The notes under the pieces were generated by a model. The model had not been told where the DNA came from. It was given only the letters and a program-made list of their open reading frames with translations, and made no database searches. From Clostridiales bacterium (lineage in GTDB: Bacteria > Bacillota > Clostridia > Lachnospirales > Anaerotignaceae): a stretch of 30,973 nt of DNA. The DNA is taken from positions 1 through 30,973 of the forward strand of contig JAHZAW010000003.1 in NCBI GenBank assembly GCA_019423725.1, written 5' to 3'. Position 1 is the stretch's first letter. The number at the start of each line of letters is the position of its first letter. The position numbers and the translations under genes are program-made. Shown here one piece after another: positions 15,002 to 23,214 of the stretch.

Positions 15002-15672
15002 TTGATCTCCTCCAAAGAATACCCGGCGTTGCGGCTGGCTTTTATCTGGATATCAGCCTTAAGGGCTGAAAGTTTTTTCCTGAGATAGGATATATATACC
15101 CATACCACATTTAATTCGGCATCGCTGTCACAGCCCCATATTTTTTCTAAAAAATGCTCCGATGAAATGAGCCTGTGGGGATTGCTCATCAAAAGCTCCA
15201 GCATCTGAAATTCCTTATTGGCCAGGTGCACACTTCCGCTGGGCGTTGAAAGCTCAAATTTTGCCTGGTCAAGGGTAACATTGCCCATTTTAAGCAGTGA
15301 ACTCAGCTGGATAGTGCCGTTTCTTGTCATTGCCCTTATCCTTGCCAGCAGCTCCTTTGACTGAAATGGTTTTGTCAGATAGTCATTTGCTCCTGAGTCC
15401 AGACCTTCGACCTTATCGTCAACCTCGGCCTTGGCCGTGAGCATAAGGACGGGTATCTGATTTCCTTTTTCTCTGATGGTTTTAAGTACTGTTATGCCGT
15501 CGACCTTTGGCATCATTATATCCAGAATGACACCATCATATTGACCGCACTCCAGATAGTCAAGGGCTTCCTGACCATCGTATACCGCGTCAACGGAATA
15601 ATTATTCCTTTCCAAAATGGCTGTAAGAGCCCTGGAAAGGGATTTTTCATCTTCTGCCAGCAATAGTCTCAT
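14998..15672 (-). CDS. OmpR-family response regulator of the second two-component system
   Basis: This 224-residue regulator has a receiver domain with LLAEDEKS, phospho-acceptor in GVILDIMMPKVDG, MLTAKAEVDDKVEGLDSGANDYLTKPF and the switch Lys. A winged-helix domain follows (ELLMSNPHRLISSEHFLEKIWG, then NVVWVYISYLRKKL). GGGAGA lies seven bases before the ATG. It overlaps the kinase gene by four bases. Its upstream region (15673-15820) is AT-rich, with a TATAAT-like -10 but no clear -35, as is usual for regulator-activated promoters. Confidence 0.92.
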   Translation of the reverse strand: MRLLLAEDEKSLSRALTAILERNNYSVDAVYDGQEALDYLECGQYDGVILDIMMPKVDGITVLKTIREKGNQIPVLMLTAKAEVDDKVEGLDSGANDYLTKPFQSKELLARIRAMTRNGTIQLSSLLKMGNVTLDQAKFELSTPSGSVHLANKEFQMLELLMSNPHRLISSEHFLEKIWGCDSDAELNVVWVYISYLRKKLSALKADIQIKASRNAGYSLEEIK

Positions 15673-15814
15673 AAATATGTCTCCCTGTCTGTTTTGTCCG
15701 TAGTTTACCTATATTATATTTATTATATTACCTGAACCTAAAACCAAGTTAAGAAAACATGAGAATATGATAAAAATTGGATTGTTATCCAGTTATTTTA
15801 AAGAAAACATAGGC

Positions 15815-15849
15815 ATTAAAAAAGCCCCACGCTGTCAGCGCAGGGCTTT
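15815..15849 (-). terminator. Terminator of the sigma/RsgI-like operon
   Basis: Minus-strand RNA pairs AAAGCCC with GGGCUUU and an inner GCGCUGACAGCG segment, followed by a run of six U. It lies 17 bases after the RsgI-like stop codon. Confidence 0.85.
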
Positions 15850-15865
15850 GAGACACTTCTCAATC

Positions 15866-16663
15866 TTAATTTTGTCCATAATGCTTTCCATAGCCGTTTC
15901 CGTTTCCGCTGCCATGCCCGTTACCATGGCCATGTTCAGAGGAATAGTTATCACAGCTGTAGTTTTGTGATGATGCGTTTTCGCTCTCGGGGTCAAGGTC
16001 ATAGAGCATCTGGCGGAGTTCTTTCATGGTCATCTCACTTGCTTCTTCTGGAGTTATGTGTGAACCGCATGAATGAAGCTCCTGATATATATTATATTTT
16101 CCGTAGGACAGCCCCAGGGAGTGGGCGGATGACGCGTCATCGGAACTTAGTCCATAGCAGTATGCGTTCTTATGTCCTGATGTGCAGTTAGACACATACT
16201 GTAAAATATCCTCACTCTGTGTACCGTTTATTTCCACCACAGCCACGGATAAAAACTCGTCCTTAGCCAGACATGTTTTAATGGTATCGCTCTGGAGGAC
16301 TTCATCAATGGCATCCTCATAGTCATCATATAAAATATCCAAAGAATTGGCAAAATCCACGCCGTCTTCGTTATAGCCTTCTACACTTATGACCTTGTTC
16401 AAACGGTTTATGCCTATCTCTATGGAAGGGTTTATATCTATGCTTATTATGGATGTGGGAGTGAAATATATATTATATCCTCCAAAGGCAATGAAGAATA
16501 TAAAGCACATGGCAAAGGCATAGGCCAATTTGAACATCTTCGGGTGCACGGCCTTTACAGACCTGCGGCTTAATTTTTGGGCTGTTAACTTTTTAGTGTT
16601 TTCTTTTAACTGGCTGTCCGCATGTACTTCATTAAATGCGCCTATGATCTTATCATTCATCAT
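15866..16663 (-). CDS. RsgI-like anti-sigma factor candidate
   Basis: This 265-residue protein has a short cytoplasmic N-terminus (1-43), one membrane helix (about 44-61) and an extracytoplasmic domain. Its start, TSIISIDINPSIEIGINRLNKVISVEGYNEDG, matches the RsgI-like middle domain of clostridial anti-sigma proteins. The tail of about 25 residues is His/Gly/Asn-rich (EHGHGNGHGSGNGNGYGKHYG), which could bind metal ions or wall polymers. The start is ATG 16663 or 16660, both behind GGGAGG; the gene overlaps the sigma factor stop, a sign of coupling. By position it should hold the sigma factor at the membrane. However, the cytoplasmic part lacks an obvious zinc anti-sigma motif. Confidence 0.78.
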   Translation of the reverse strand: MMNDKIIGAFNEVHADSQLKENTKKLTAQKLSRRSVKAVHPKMFKLAYAFAMCFIFFIAFGGYNIYFTPTSIISIDINPSIEIGINRLNKVISVEGYNEDGVDFANSLDILYDDYEDAIDEVLQSDTIKTCLAKDEFLSVAVVEINGTQSEDILQYVSNCTSGHKNAYCYGLSSDDASSAHSLGLSYGKYNIYQELHSCGSHITPEEASEMTMKELRQMLYDLDPESENASSQNYSCDNYSSEHGHGNGHGSGNGNGYGKHYGQN

Positions 16664-17135
16664 AGCCACCTCCCAGCTCCTTTTTAAGCATCTGTCTGGC
16701 CCTTGTCAAAAGGGTATATACCGTGTTTGGATTTTTGTTTAATATGGTGCCTATCTGGGGTGCGGTATATCCTTCATAATAGTGAAGATAAATGACCCTT
16801 CTGTATTTTTCGGGAAGGCGGAGTATGCTCTCCATTACTTCCCTGTATTCATCATCCGTAATGCCTGAATGTTCCACCGCTTCATTGAGTGAAACCGTAT
16901 GGCTGCGGAAAAAGCTTTTAAGAAGATCTTTACAGGCATTTATCGTGACACGGATAAACCAGGCCTTTTCATGTTCTGGACTTTTAAATACAACGGAGCT
17001 GAGGGCATACTTCAAAAACACGTTTTGAAATATGTCCTCAGTATCCGCCTCATTTTTTAAATGAATAAAACAGATCCTCTTGACAGTATCCGCGTACTGT
17101 TCAACTGCTCTGTTAACATCTTCTTCGCTGCGCAT
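16653..17135 (-). CDS. ECF-type RNA polymerase sigma factor
   Basis: This protein of about 160 residues has only sigma regions 2 and 4. Region 2 includes VKRICFIHLKNEADTEDIFQNVF and WFIRVTINACKDLLKS. Region 4 includes LPEKYRRVIYLHYYEGYTAPQI and NTVYTLLTRARQMLKKEL with its helix-turn-helix. That architecture defines an ECF (group IV) sigma factor. I chose ATG 17135 because GGGA lies about nine bases upstream; ATG 17144 would add three residues but abuts the GGG. The gene overlaps the RsgI-like gene at its 3' end and lies 22 bases after the repeat-protein stop, so the three form one operon. Confidence 0.9.
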   Translation of the reverse strand: MRSEEDVNRAVEQYADTVKRICFIHLKNEADTEDIFQNVFLKYALSSVVFKSPEHEKAWFIRVTINACKDLLKSFFRSHTVSLNEAVEHSGITDDEYREVMESILRLPEKYRRVIYLHYYEGYTAPQIGTILNKNPNTVYTLLTRARQMLKKELGGGYDE

Positions 17136-17157
17136 GAAAAACATCCCATCTGCTTAA

Positions 17158-17592
17158 TTATCTGTTGTGACAGTTTCCTCTGCCATGATGTGAATACATA
17201 TTCTGTCCATTACAGCCGTTCTGTGAGTTCTGACCGTTCTGACCATTTTGGCTGTTTCTTCCATAGGCCATGCCAAGGCCTGTGCCATAGTAGTCACATA
17301 TTCCGTCGCCATCGTTATCAATAAAACATCCAGAAGCACAGCCTGTTCCCTGGCAGTAATATCCTTCTGCACAATCATTATAACACCTTGTGCCGTAATA
17401 ATCGCATACGCCGTCTCCGTCATTGTCTATAAAACATCTACCGCCATAGCCTGCCGCCTGATTATCACAAATACCGTCATTATTAAGATCGATATATCTC
17501 TGGCCACGATGATATTCTGCTGAAAATGCGTTTACAGCTCCTGCCGTAAGAACTAATACTGCCGCTATCATAACCGCCGCTGCTTTTTTCAT
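17158..17592 (-). CDS. Small secreted protein with DNDGDG calcium-type repeats
   Basis: This 144-residue protein has a clear signal peptide (1-25, MKKAAAVMIAAVLVLTAGAV). Three loops follow: YIDLNNDGICD (33-43), FIDNDGDGVCD (54-64) and FIDNDGDGICD (90-100). Each has the alternating Asp/Asn/Gly pattern of calcium-binding loops (dockerin or thrombospondin type-3 like), here with a Cys in each. A Cys-rich segment (C70, C74, C80, C85, C89) and a Gln/Asn/Gly-rich tail complete it. AGGAGG before ATG 17592 decides the start; the frame stays open further upstream without a site. It is first in an operon with the ECF sigma factor and RsgI-like protein, so it may be an effector or a sensed ligand (inference). 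Confidence 0.8.
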   Translation of the reverse strand: MKKAAAVMIAAVLVLTAGAVNAFSAEYHRGQRYIDLNNDGICDNQAAGYGGRCFIDNDGDGVCDYYGTRCYNDCAEGYYCQGTGCASGCFIDNDGDGICDYYGTGLGMAYGRNSQNGQNGQNSQNGCNGQNMYSHHGRGNCHNR

Positions 17593-17718
17593 AATAATAC
17601 CTCCTAGTTTGCTTTTTAATGATTTCAATAATAATACGATCGACAAAGCCATATCCATTCAAAATATTTAAAAAAATTTATTTTTTTCAAGTATTTGGTA
17701 TTGAAATATCGATTATTA

Positions 17719-19074
17719 TCATCTTGTCAGGAGGACCACCGTTTCCACATGCCCTGTCTGGCAGAACATATCCACAGTATTTATTTTGTTTGTCCTATAT
17801 CCTTTTTGGCTGAAAAGCTTTAAGTCTCTGGCAAGGGTAGCCGGGTCACAGGATACATATACTACCTTTTCAGGGTCTATGCCGCATACAGCGTCTATGA
17901 CTGATGGCTCAAGGCCCTTTCTAGGAGGGTCAAGGAAAATAACATCGGCCTTTACGCCTTCGGAATAAAGCCTTGGAAGTATATCTTCTGCCTTTCCAGC
18001 CTCAAAGACAGCATTTTTGATACCGTTTATCTCGGCATTATGTTTAGCGTCCTCAATGGCTCTTTCAACTATCTCTATGCCGTAGACTGATCTTGCTCTG
18101 CCGGCGGCAAAAAGTGATATAGTCCCTATGCCGCAGTAAACATCTATTACATTTTCATTTCCCGTAAGTCCGGCGGATTCAACGGCTATGTTATAGAGCT
18201 TTTCCGTCTGGACAGGATTTACCTGATAAAAACTTAAGGAGGATATATCAAAATTTATGCCGCCTATCATATCACGGATGGTATCCTTTCCCCATAAAGT
18301 GACTGATTCTCCGCCAAGTATGGCATTGGTCTTTTCTCTGTTGATGTTCATAACGATGGATGATACAAAACCAGTATTTTTAAGGGCTTCTATCAGTTCT
18401 TCACTGTGGGGCAGCTTTCTGCCGTTTACTACAAATGTCACCATCATTTCTTTGGTGTGGTATGCAGTCCTTGTTATGACATGGCGGAGCAGACCGCTGT
18501 GCTTTGACTCATCATAAACGGGTATGTGGAAGTCATCGATATATTTTCTTACTATCTCGATTATTTTTGAGGAGCCGGGCATCTGGAGCATACAGTCATT
18601 AATATCCGTTATCCTATGGCTCCTGGGGGCATAAAAACCGATCAATGTTTTTCCGTCTTTATCCTTTCCTATGGGGTACTGGGCTTTGTTTCTGTATCTC
18701 CAGGGCTCGTCCATACCGACGGTATCAGGATATACTGCTCCCTGTATCGATCCGATCCTTTCCATACAGTCCCTTACTTTATTCTTTTTAAATTCCAGCT
18801 GAGCGCTGTATGACATATGCTGAAGGGAACATCCTCCGCAGGTCCTATAATAGGGACAGGGAGGTTCAGTCCTTTCGGGTGAGGACTGCGAAAGCTCCAT
18901 AAGTTTTCCATAGCCGTAATTTTTTTTGAGTTTTACGATGAGTATGTCTCCCTTTTCCCCGGGAAGCATACCCGGAACAAATACCGTAAATCCATCTATT
19001 TTAACTATGCCTTCTCCTTCCGAACCGGAGGAAACACATTCGGCATTATATGTTTTATTTTTTTCTATATTCAT
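17719..19074 (-). CDS. rlmD: RNA uridine C5-methyltransferase (RlmD/TrmA family)
   Basis: This 451-residue enzyme methylates C5 of a specific uridine, probably in 23S rRNA, using S-adenosylmethionine. Residues 1-55 are a TRAM RNA-binding domain (GSEGEGIVKIDGFTVFVPGMLPGE). An iron-sulfur motif follows with C-x5-C-x2-C (CPYYRTCGGCSLQH). The methyltransferase core has DVYCGIGTISLFAA, FLDPPRKGLEPSV and the nucleophilic Cys in YVSCDPATLARDLK. The ATG at 19074 follows GAGGTG by six bases; a TTG four codons earlier is less likely. Firmicutes carry several paralogues (RlmCD and others), so the exact uridine is uncertain. It has its own position between two terminated units. Confidence 0.9.
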   Translation of the reverse strand: MNIEKNKTYNAECVSSGSEGEGIVKIDGFTVFVPGMLPGEKGDILIVKLKKNYGYGKLMELSQSSPERTEPPCPYYRTCGGCSLQHMSYSAQLEFKKNKVRDCMERIGSIQGAVYPDTVGMDEPWRYRNKAQYPIGKDKDGKTLIGFYAPRSHRITDINDCMLQMPGSSKIIEIVRKYIDDFHIPVYDESKHSGLLRHVITRTAYHTKEMMVTFVVNGRKLPHSEELIEALKNTGFVSSIVMNINREKTNAILGGESVTLWGKDTIRDMIGGINFDISSLSFYQVNPVQTEKLYNIAVESAGLTGNENVIDVYCGIGTISLFAAGRARSVYGIEIVERAIEDAKHNAEINGIKNAVFEAGKAEDILPRLYSEGVKADVIFLDPPRKGLEPSVIDAVCGIDPEKVVYVSCDPATLARDLKLFSQKGYRTNKINTVDMFCQTGHVETVVLLTR

Positions 19075-19159
19075 AAAGCACCTCAAAAGATATGTTTTTA
19101 TAAGTATACCACAGTATGGAAAAAACCAAAAGTTCAGAAAGGCTGAAAAACAGGATAAT

Positions 19160-19193
19160 ATAAAAAATCCCAGCAGTTAAGATCTGCCGGGAT
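19160..19193 (-). terminator. Terminator of the stalk-domain protein gene
   Basis: 10-bp stem, 19167-19176 with 19184-19193. Its one DNA mismatch becomes G-U only in minus-strand RNA, and a run of six U follows. It lies just after the stop codon at 19199. Confidence 0.85.
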
Positions 19194-19198
19194 GTAAA

Positions 19199-20380
19199 TC
19201 AATCAGCCTTGTCAAGTTTAGTAATTTTATAGTTGGATAGATCTATCCTGTAATAATCAATGGGGAAGGGGCCTGTGAGGGTGCCGTCTCCGTTATATTC
19301 CTGCATTTGCTGTATCTCGCATAATATACTGTTGTCATCCTGCGGAAGGAGCTCTATCCTTGTGCTTCCGTTTAAACTTGAGGTAATGCCGCTGAAATCG
19401 CATATCCTTTTATCTTCAGTTCCGTCAAGGAGCATCCTGTGGAATCCTTCTTCACCACCGAAAACAGCATAATATACATAGTTGCCGATTATGCAATAGT
19501 CGATGGCATGGAGGTCTTTCATTCTCTGGCCAAGGTCTTCCAACGCTGAGTAAGCAAACTTGTTGTCAGTTATAAATGCATACTGGCATACATTTTCTCC
19601 CCAGGCAGCTTTTATTATATATATCCTTGAGCCCCAGGAACTGTCTGAGTCCGGTATGGGCTGGTCAAGGAATTCAAATGTGATTCCGTTCTTAAATACG
19701 GGAACGGATTCTTCCGGGTATTCGTTGTTTCGTTCACCATAATAGGTCATACTTACGGATACTTTATCAGGGACCGAGCCGCTGAAGGTAAATTTGAAAA
19801 GTTCATTGACCTGGGGCCTGTAAATGTTCGTATCGGCCGTATCACTATGAATAAGTGCGGTATATATGTCCGCATCCCTTGTTATGCCGTTCCAGCTCAA
19901 AGGAAGGATAACGAAGTTTGAAGCATGGTTTTCAAGGTTTATGTCAGGGATCGGGGAAGCAGCAGTATCATCACCAGCTGAATCTATTTTTATAAGTCCG
20001 GTCTTATCATCATAGTCTGCAGAGCAGCCCATCATCTCATTTAATGCCTCAAGGGGCACAAGGGTGCGGCTGTTGGATATATACGCAGCATTTTTAAGCA
20101 CATAGGCGTTGTTATTTTTATAGGCGGTGATGCTTCCTGGTATAAATATATATGTATCATCACCCATGGTGAGCACTGCCTTTGAATCTTCCCATTTTAT
20201 ATCGGCTCCTAGTCCTCCGGCTATAAAACTTATGGGAACAAAAACAGTACCGTCCTTTATTTCTGATGATGTATCTGTCTGAATATTTTTATCGTTTACG
20301 CTTATTTTTATATTTTGGGCATAAGCAGAAGAGGCAAACATCAAAACAGCTATAAACGTACATAAAATTTTCTTTTTCAT
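19199..20380 (-). CDS. Secreted copper-amine-oxidase-N (stalk) domain protein with C-terminal beta region
   Basis: This 393-residue protein has a signal peptide (1-21, ending SSAYA). A stalk domain at about 22-135 carries the family pattern twice: ISVNDKNIQTD, then VFVPISFIAGGLGADIKWED, and TLVPLEALNEMMGCSADYDD. These domains are common wall-exposed modules in Clostridia and do not imply amine oxidase activity. Residues 150-390 are rich in beta-strands and include GNYVYYAVFGGEEGFHRMLLDGTEDKRI, resembling the DUF5050 type of beta-propeller repeat (tentative). GGAGGG lies upstream of the ATG. It is a monocistronic gene with its own terminator. Function unknown. Confidence 0.8.
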   Translation of the reverse strand: MKKKILCTFIAVLMFASSAYAQNIKISVNDKNIQTDTSSEIKDGTVFVPISFIAGGLGADIKWEDSKAVLTMGDDTYIFIPGSITAYKNNNAYVLKNAAYISNSRTLVPLEALNEMMGCSADYDDKTGLIKIDSAGDDTAASPIPDINLENHASNFVILPLSWNGITRDADIYTALIHSDTADTNIYRPQVNELFKFTFSGSVPDKVSVSMTYYGERNNEYPEESVPVFKNGITFEFLDQPIPDSDSSWGSRIYIIKAAWGENVCQYAFITDNKFAYSALEDLGQRMKDLHAIDYCIIGNYVYYAVFGGEEGFHRMLLDGTEDKRICDFSGITSSLNGSTRIELLPQDDNSILCEIQQMQEYNGDGTLTGPFPIDYYRIDLSNYKITKLDKAD

Positions 20381-20550
20381 AATATAGATCCCTCCTTTGT
20401 AATAATTATATTATAGGATAAACTTTTAAACAAAGTATACATAATATGTTAAAAATTATAAAAAAATCATTGCCAATATATTTCCTATAAAATAACTGAT
20501 TATGAAATTTATTGATTTTATATTAAAGTTAAATTTGTCGGACCTTTTGG

Positions 20551-20579
20551 TTGAAATAAATACAAATATTCTGTATAAT
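20551..20579 (+). promoter_or_regulatory. Promoter of the FMN-riboswitch MATE gene
   Basis: TTGAAA (20551-20556), a 17-base spacer and TATAAT (20574-20579) form a near-perfect sigma-A promoter 10 bases before the riboswitch aptamer. The rest of the gap 20381-20550 is AT-rich and holds the divergent promoter region of the stalk gene; I see nothing else in it. Confidence 0.85.
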
Positions 20580-20589
20580 TAAATTAAAC

Positions 20590-20700
20590 ATTCTTCGGAA
20601 ATGGGAAGTGACCCTACCGGCGGTAAAAGCCCGCGAGCGGAATTTTCGCAGAATCCAGTTAAAGTCTGGAGCCGACAGTAAGTCTGGATGGGAGAAGATG
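20590..20700 (+). ncRNA. FMN riboswitch (RFN element) upstream of a MATE gene
   Basis: The conserved cores GGCGGTAAAAGCCCGCGAGC and GCCGACAGTAAGTCTGGATG are present in order. P1 is closed by TCTTC (20592-20596) with GAAGA (20694-20698). These elements define the RFN aptamer, which binds flavin mononucleotide. A terminator follows at 20740-20764. CTGAAACAG (20702-20710) is the exact complement of CTGTTTCAG in that terminator, so an antiterminator can form when FMN is absent. The expected result is termination at high FMN. Confidence 0.93.
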
Positions 20701-20739
20701 GCTGAAACAGCTGTTCTCCGGACCCTTTTTGAAACCAAG

Positions 20740-20765
20740 AGCATCTGTTTCAGATGCTTTTTTTA
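20740..20765 (+). terminator. Riboswitch expression-platform terminator
   Basis: A perfect 8-bp stem AGCATCTG/CAGATGCT with a 3-nt loop precedes a run of seven or more T. It lies 20 bases before the MATE start codon, and its 5' arm and loop can instead pair with 20702-20710. Confidence 0.88.
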
Positions 20766-20785
20766 TTTCGGAAAGGGGAATGGTT

Positions 20786-22156
20786 ATGAAAGAGAATGAG
20801 AGAAACCCGCTGGCTTATGAACCAATATCTAAACTGCTGCTTAAGTTTTCGGTACCGACAGCACTGACACTTATCGTCAACTACCTTTATAACATAGTTG
20901 ACCAGATATTTGTCGGGCAGAAGGCTGGAGTCGTTGGCATTGCCGCCACAAATGTAGCCTTTCCCATGACTACCATATGTATGGCTGCGGCCCTTCTGAT
21001 AGGAGACGGATGCGCGGCCAATGTCAGCCTGCACCTGGGAAGAAAGGAACAGGAAAAGGCAGACCATGCCTTTGGAAACGCCTTTTTCCTTCTTATATGC
21101 TTTGACATACTGGTTTTAGTTTTTGGAAATATTTTTTTGAGTGATCTTGTTTTGCTATTTGGTGCTACTGACACGGTATATGCCTCAGCAATGAGCTATT
21201 CAAGGATAATCCTTGCCGGCCTTCCCTTTATGATATTCTGCGTTTCATTCACAGCCATAATAAGGGCGGACGGAAACCCTAAATATACCATGAAATGTAT
21301 GATGATAGGAGCGGTAATAAATGTGGTGCTGGACGCTCTTTTCATAATGAGGTTCAATATGGGAGTAGTTGGAGCTGCGGCTGCAACCATTATAGGACAG
21401 ATAGTATCGGGCATTATGTGCCTTGCCTACATACCCAGACTTAAAAACATTAATTTCAGCCGCAGAATATTTATGCCAAGGGCCGCAGTATGTAAAGAAA
21501 TATTTTCCCTTGGCATACCAAGCTTTTTCACCCAGATAAGTGCCGCCATAACCCAGATAGTTATGAATAACCTCATGAGAAAATACGGAGCGGCGACCAT
21601 CTATGGCAGTGACATAGCCCTGTCCTGTTATGGAATGGTAATGAAAATATATCAGCTGGCCCATTCCATGTTCGTTGGCGTATCCTCGGGAACACAGCCC
21701 ATAAATGGATATAATTATGGCGCCAAACAGTACAGCAGGGTAAAGGAGACTTATAAGCTGGCCATAATGACCGCATTTTCCATATCGATTTTATGGTTTG
21801 CCCTTTATATGATTTTTGCGGGAAAGGTCGGAGCGCTGTTCGTTGATAATAATGAGCTTTATAATGAATTCACTGAGCACTTTATAAGGATATATATGAT
21901 GGCCTTTTTCATATATGGTCCGCCCATGGCAACGGCATCATTTTTCCAGGCAATCGGAAAGCCGGTAAAGGCCCTTGTTATATCCCTTTCAAGGCAGATG
22001 TTTTTCCTGATACCTCTTGCTGTCATACTGTCGGGCATAATGGGACTGGACGGGGCATTGTTTGCTGCTCCATCGGCTGACACCCTTACATTCATACTTG
22101 CCCTGACACTCATAGTACGGGAATTCAGGAGCTGGAAAGTTAAAAATATGATATGA
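20786..22156 (+). CDS. MATE family transporter under FMN riboswitch control
   Basis: This 456-residue MATE protein is of the MepA-like subgroup. It starts NPLAYEPISKLLLKFSVPTALTLIVNYLYNIVDQIFVG, and about twelve membrane segments follow, with IPSFFTQISAAITQIVMNN opening the second half. I chose ATG 20786 because AAAGGGGA lies seven bases upstream; the ATG two codons earlier abuts that site. Most MATE proteins export cationic drugs. Control by an FMN aptamer suggests instead a flavin, a flavin analogue or a flavin precursor as substrate (inference). Repression at high FMN would fit an importer, but MATE importers are not the rule. A strong terminator follows. Confidence 0.92.
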   Translation: MKENERNPLAYEPISKLLLKFSVPTALTLIVNYLYNIVDQIFVGQKAGVVGIAATNVAFPMTTICMAAALLIGDGCAANVSLHLGRKEQEKADHAFGNAFFLLICFDILVLVFGNIFLSDLVLLFGATDTVYASAMSYSRIILAGLPFMIFCVSFTAIIRADGNPKYTMKCMMIGAVINVVLDALFIMRFNMGVVGAAAATIIGQIVSGIMCLAYIPRLKNINFSRRIFMPRAAVCKEIFSLGIPSFFTQISAAITQIVMNNLMRKYGAATIYGSDIALSCYGMVMKIYQLAHSMFVGVSSGTQPINGYNYGAKQYSRVKETYKLAIMTAFSISILWFALYMIFAGKVGALFVDNNELYNEFTEHFIRIYMMAFFIYGPPMATASFFQAIGKPVKALVISLSRQMFFLIPLAVILSGIMGLDGALFAAPSADTLTFILALTLIVREFRSWKVKNMI

Positions 22157-22168
22157 TGATTTTTATTT

Positions 22169-22204
22169 TAAGGCGGGACAGCTATATGCCCCGCCTTATC
22201 TTTT
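22169..22204 (+). terminator. Terminator of the riboswitch-controlled MATE gene
   Basis: The perfect 9-bp stem TAAGGCGGG/CCCGCCTTA (22169-22177 with 22190-22198) is followed by TCTTTT, 12 bases after the stop codon. Confidence 0.85.
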
Positions 22205-22239
22205 GAAGGAAACTTGGCTAACTAATAATTTTATTGGTA

Positions 22240-22268
22240 TTGACATAAAAGACAGCCTCATGTAGAAT
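22240..22268 (+). promoter_or_regulatory. Promoter of the MoxR-VWA operon
   Basis: TTGACA (22240-22245), a 17-base spacer and TAGAAT (22263-22268) lie 43 bases before the moxR-like start codon. Confidence 0.75.
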
Positions 22269-22310
22269 AAATCCCAAAAAAGACAACGTAAAGACTACGG
22301 AGGACTCGCA

Positions 22311-23162
22311 ATGAACGATAATAAACTTGATAGATCAAAATTTGAAGGAAGTACGGATTATGTAGCTTCAGAAGAGCTCATGAGAGCCGTTAACATAGCC
22401 ATGGCCCTTGAAAAACCCCTGCTCATAAAGGGTGAACCTGGAACAGGAAAGACCATGCTTGCCCAGTCGGTGGCAAATGCCCTTGGCAAAAGACTTATTA
22501 TATGGAACATAAAATCAACTACAAAGGCCCAGGATGGACTTTATGTATATGACGTAGTACAGAGGCTTTATGACAGCCAGTTTGGCGGAGAAGGCGTAGA
22601 TGACATCAAAAAGTATGTACATCTTGGAAAGGTCGGAGAGGCCTTCAGCAGTGATGAACAGGTCATACTCCTCATAGATGAGATCGATAAGGCAGACCTG
22701 GAATTCCCCAATGACCTTTTATGGGAGCTGGATAAAATGGAGTTTTATATCCCTGAGACAGGCGAGACCATAAAGGCAAAGAAACGCCCCGTGGTAATAA
22801 TCACATCCAATGCTGAGAAGGAACTTCCCGACGCATTTTTAAGAAGATGCATATTCCATTATATCGAGTTCCCCAATGAGGAGCTTATGAAAGAGATCAT
22901 AAAAGTACATTATCCTGATCTGGATAAAAATATAATCGATCAGACCATAGCTGCCTTTTATTATGTAAGGAGCCTTAAGGACATTCAGAAAAAACCGAGC
23001 ACATCTGAAATAATAGACTGGATACAGGCCCTCACCATAAGCGGCATACCAGTTGAGAGAATAACTAAGGAGATACCATTTGCGGGAGTAATCCTCAAGA
23101 AGAACGAGGATATAGACGCCCTTGAGATGGCTAAAAAAAGGACTACATTCCCCTTTAAATAA
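22311..23162 (+). CDS. MoxR-family AAA+ ATPase
   Basis: This 283-residue ATPase has Walker A GEPGTGKT, Walker B LLIDEIDKAD, sensor 1 ITSNAEKELP and an arginine-finger-type FLRRC. These place it in the MoxR group of AAA+ proteins, which act as chaperones that insert cofactors or remodel complexes together with VWA-domain partners. GGAGG precedes the ATG by seven bases. The VWA-domain gene follows 52 bases downstream on the same strand, the classical pairing. No third gene of the system is linked here, so the client is unknown. Confidence 0.92.
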   Translation: MNDNKLDRSKFEGSTDYVASEELMRAVNIAMALEKPLLIKGEPGTGKTMLAQSVANALGKRLIIWNIKSTTKAQDGLYVYDVVQRLYDSQFGGEGVDDIKKYVHLGKVGEAFSSDEQVILLIDEIDKADLEFPNDLLWELDKMEFYIPETGETIKAKKRPVVIITSNAEKELPDAFLRRCIFHYIEFPNEELMKEIIKVHYPDLDKNIIDQTIAAFYYVRSLKDIQKKPSTSEIIDWIQALTISGIPVERITKEIPFAGVILKKNEDIDALEMAKKRTTFPFK

Positions 23163-23165
23163 ATT

Positions 23166-23195
23166 GAGAATAACAGAGAATGATAGAGAATGACA
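23166..23195 (+). repeat. Three 10-bp tandem repeats between moxR-like and VWA genes
   Basis: GAGAATAACA, GAGAATGATA and GAGAATGACA follow each other in the 52-base gap, just before the ribosome binding site of the VWA gene. Copy number could alter spacing or translation, but nothing proves a role. Confidence 0.7.
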
Positions 23196-23214
23196 GGAAC
23201 AGGAGTGAACAGCA

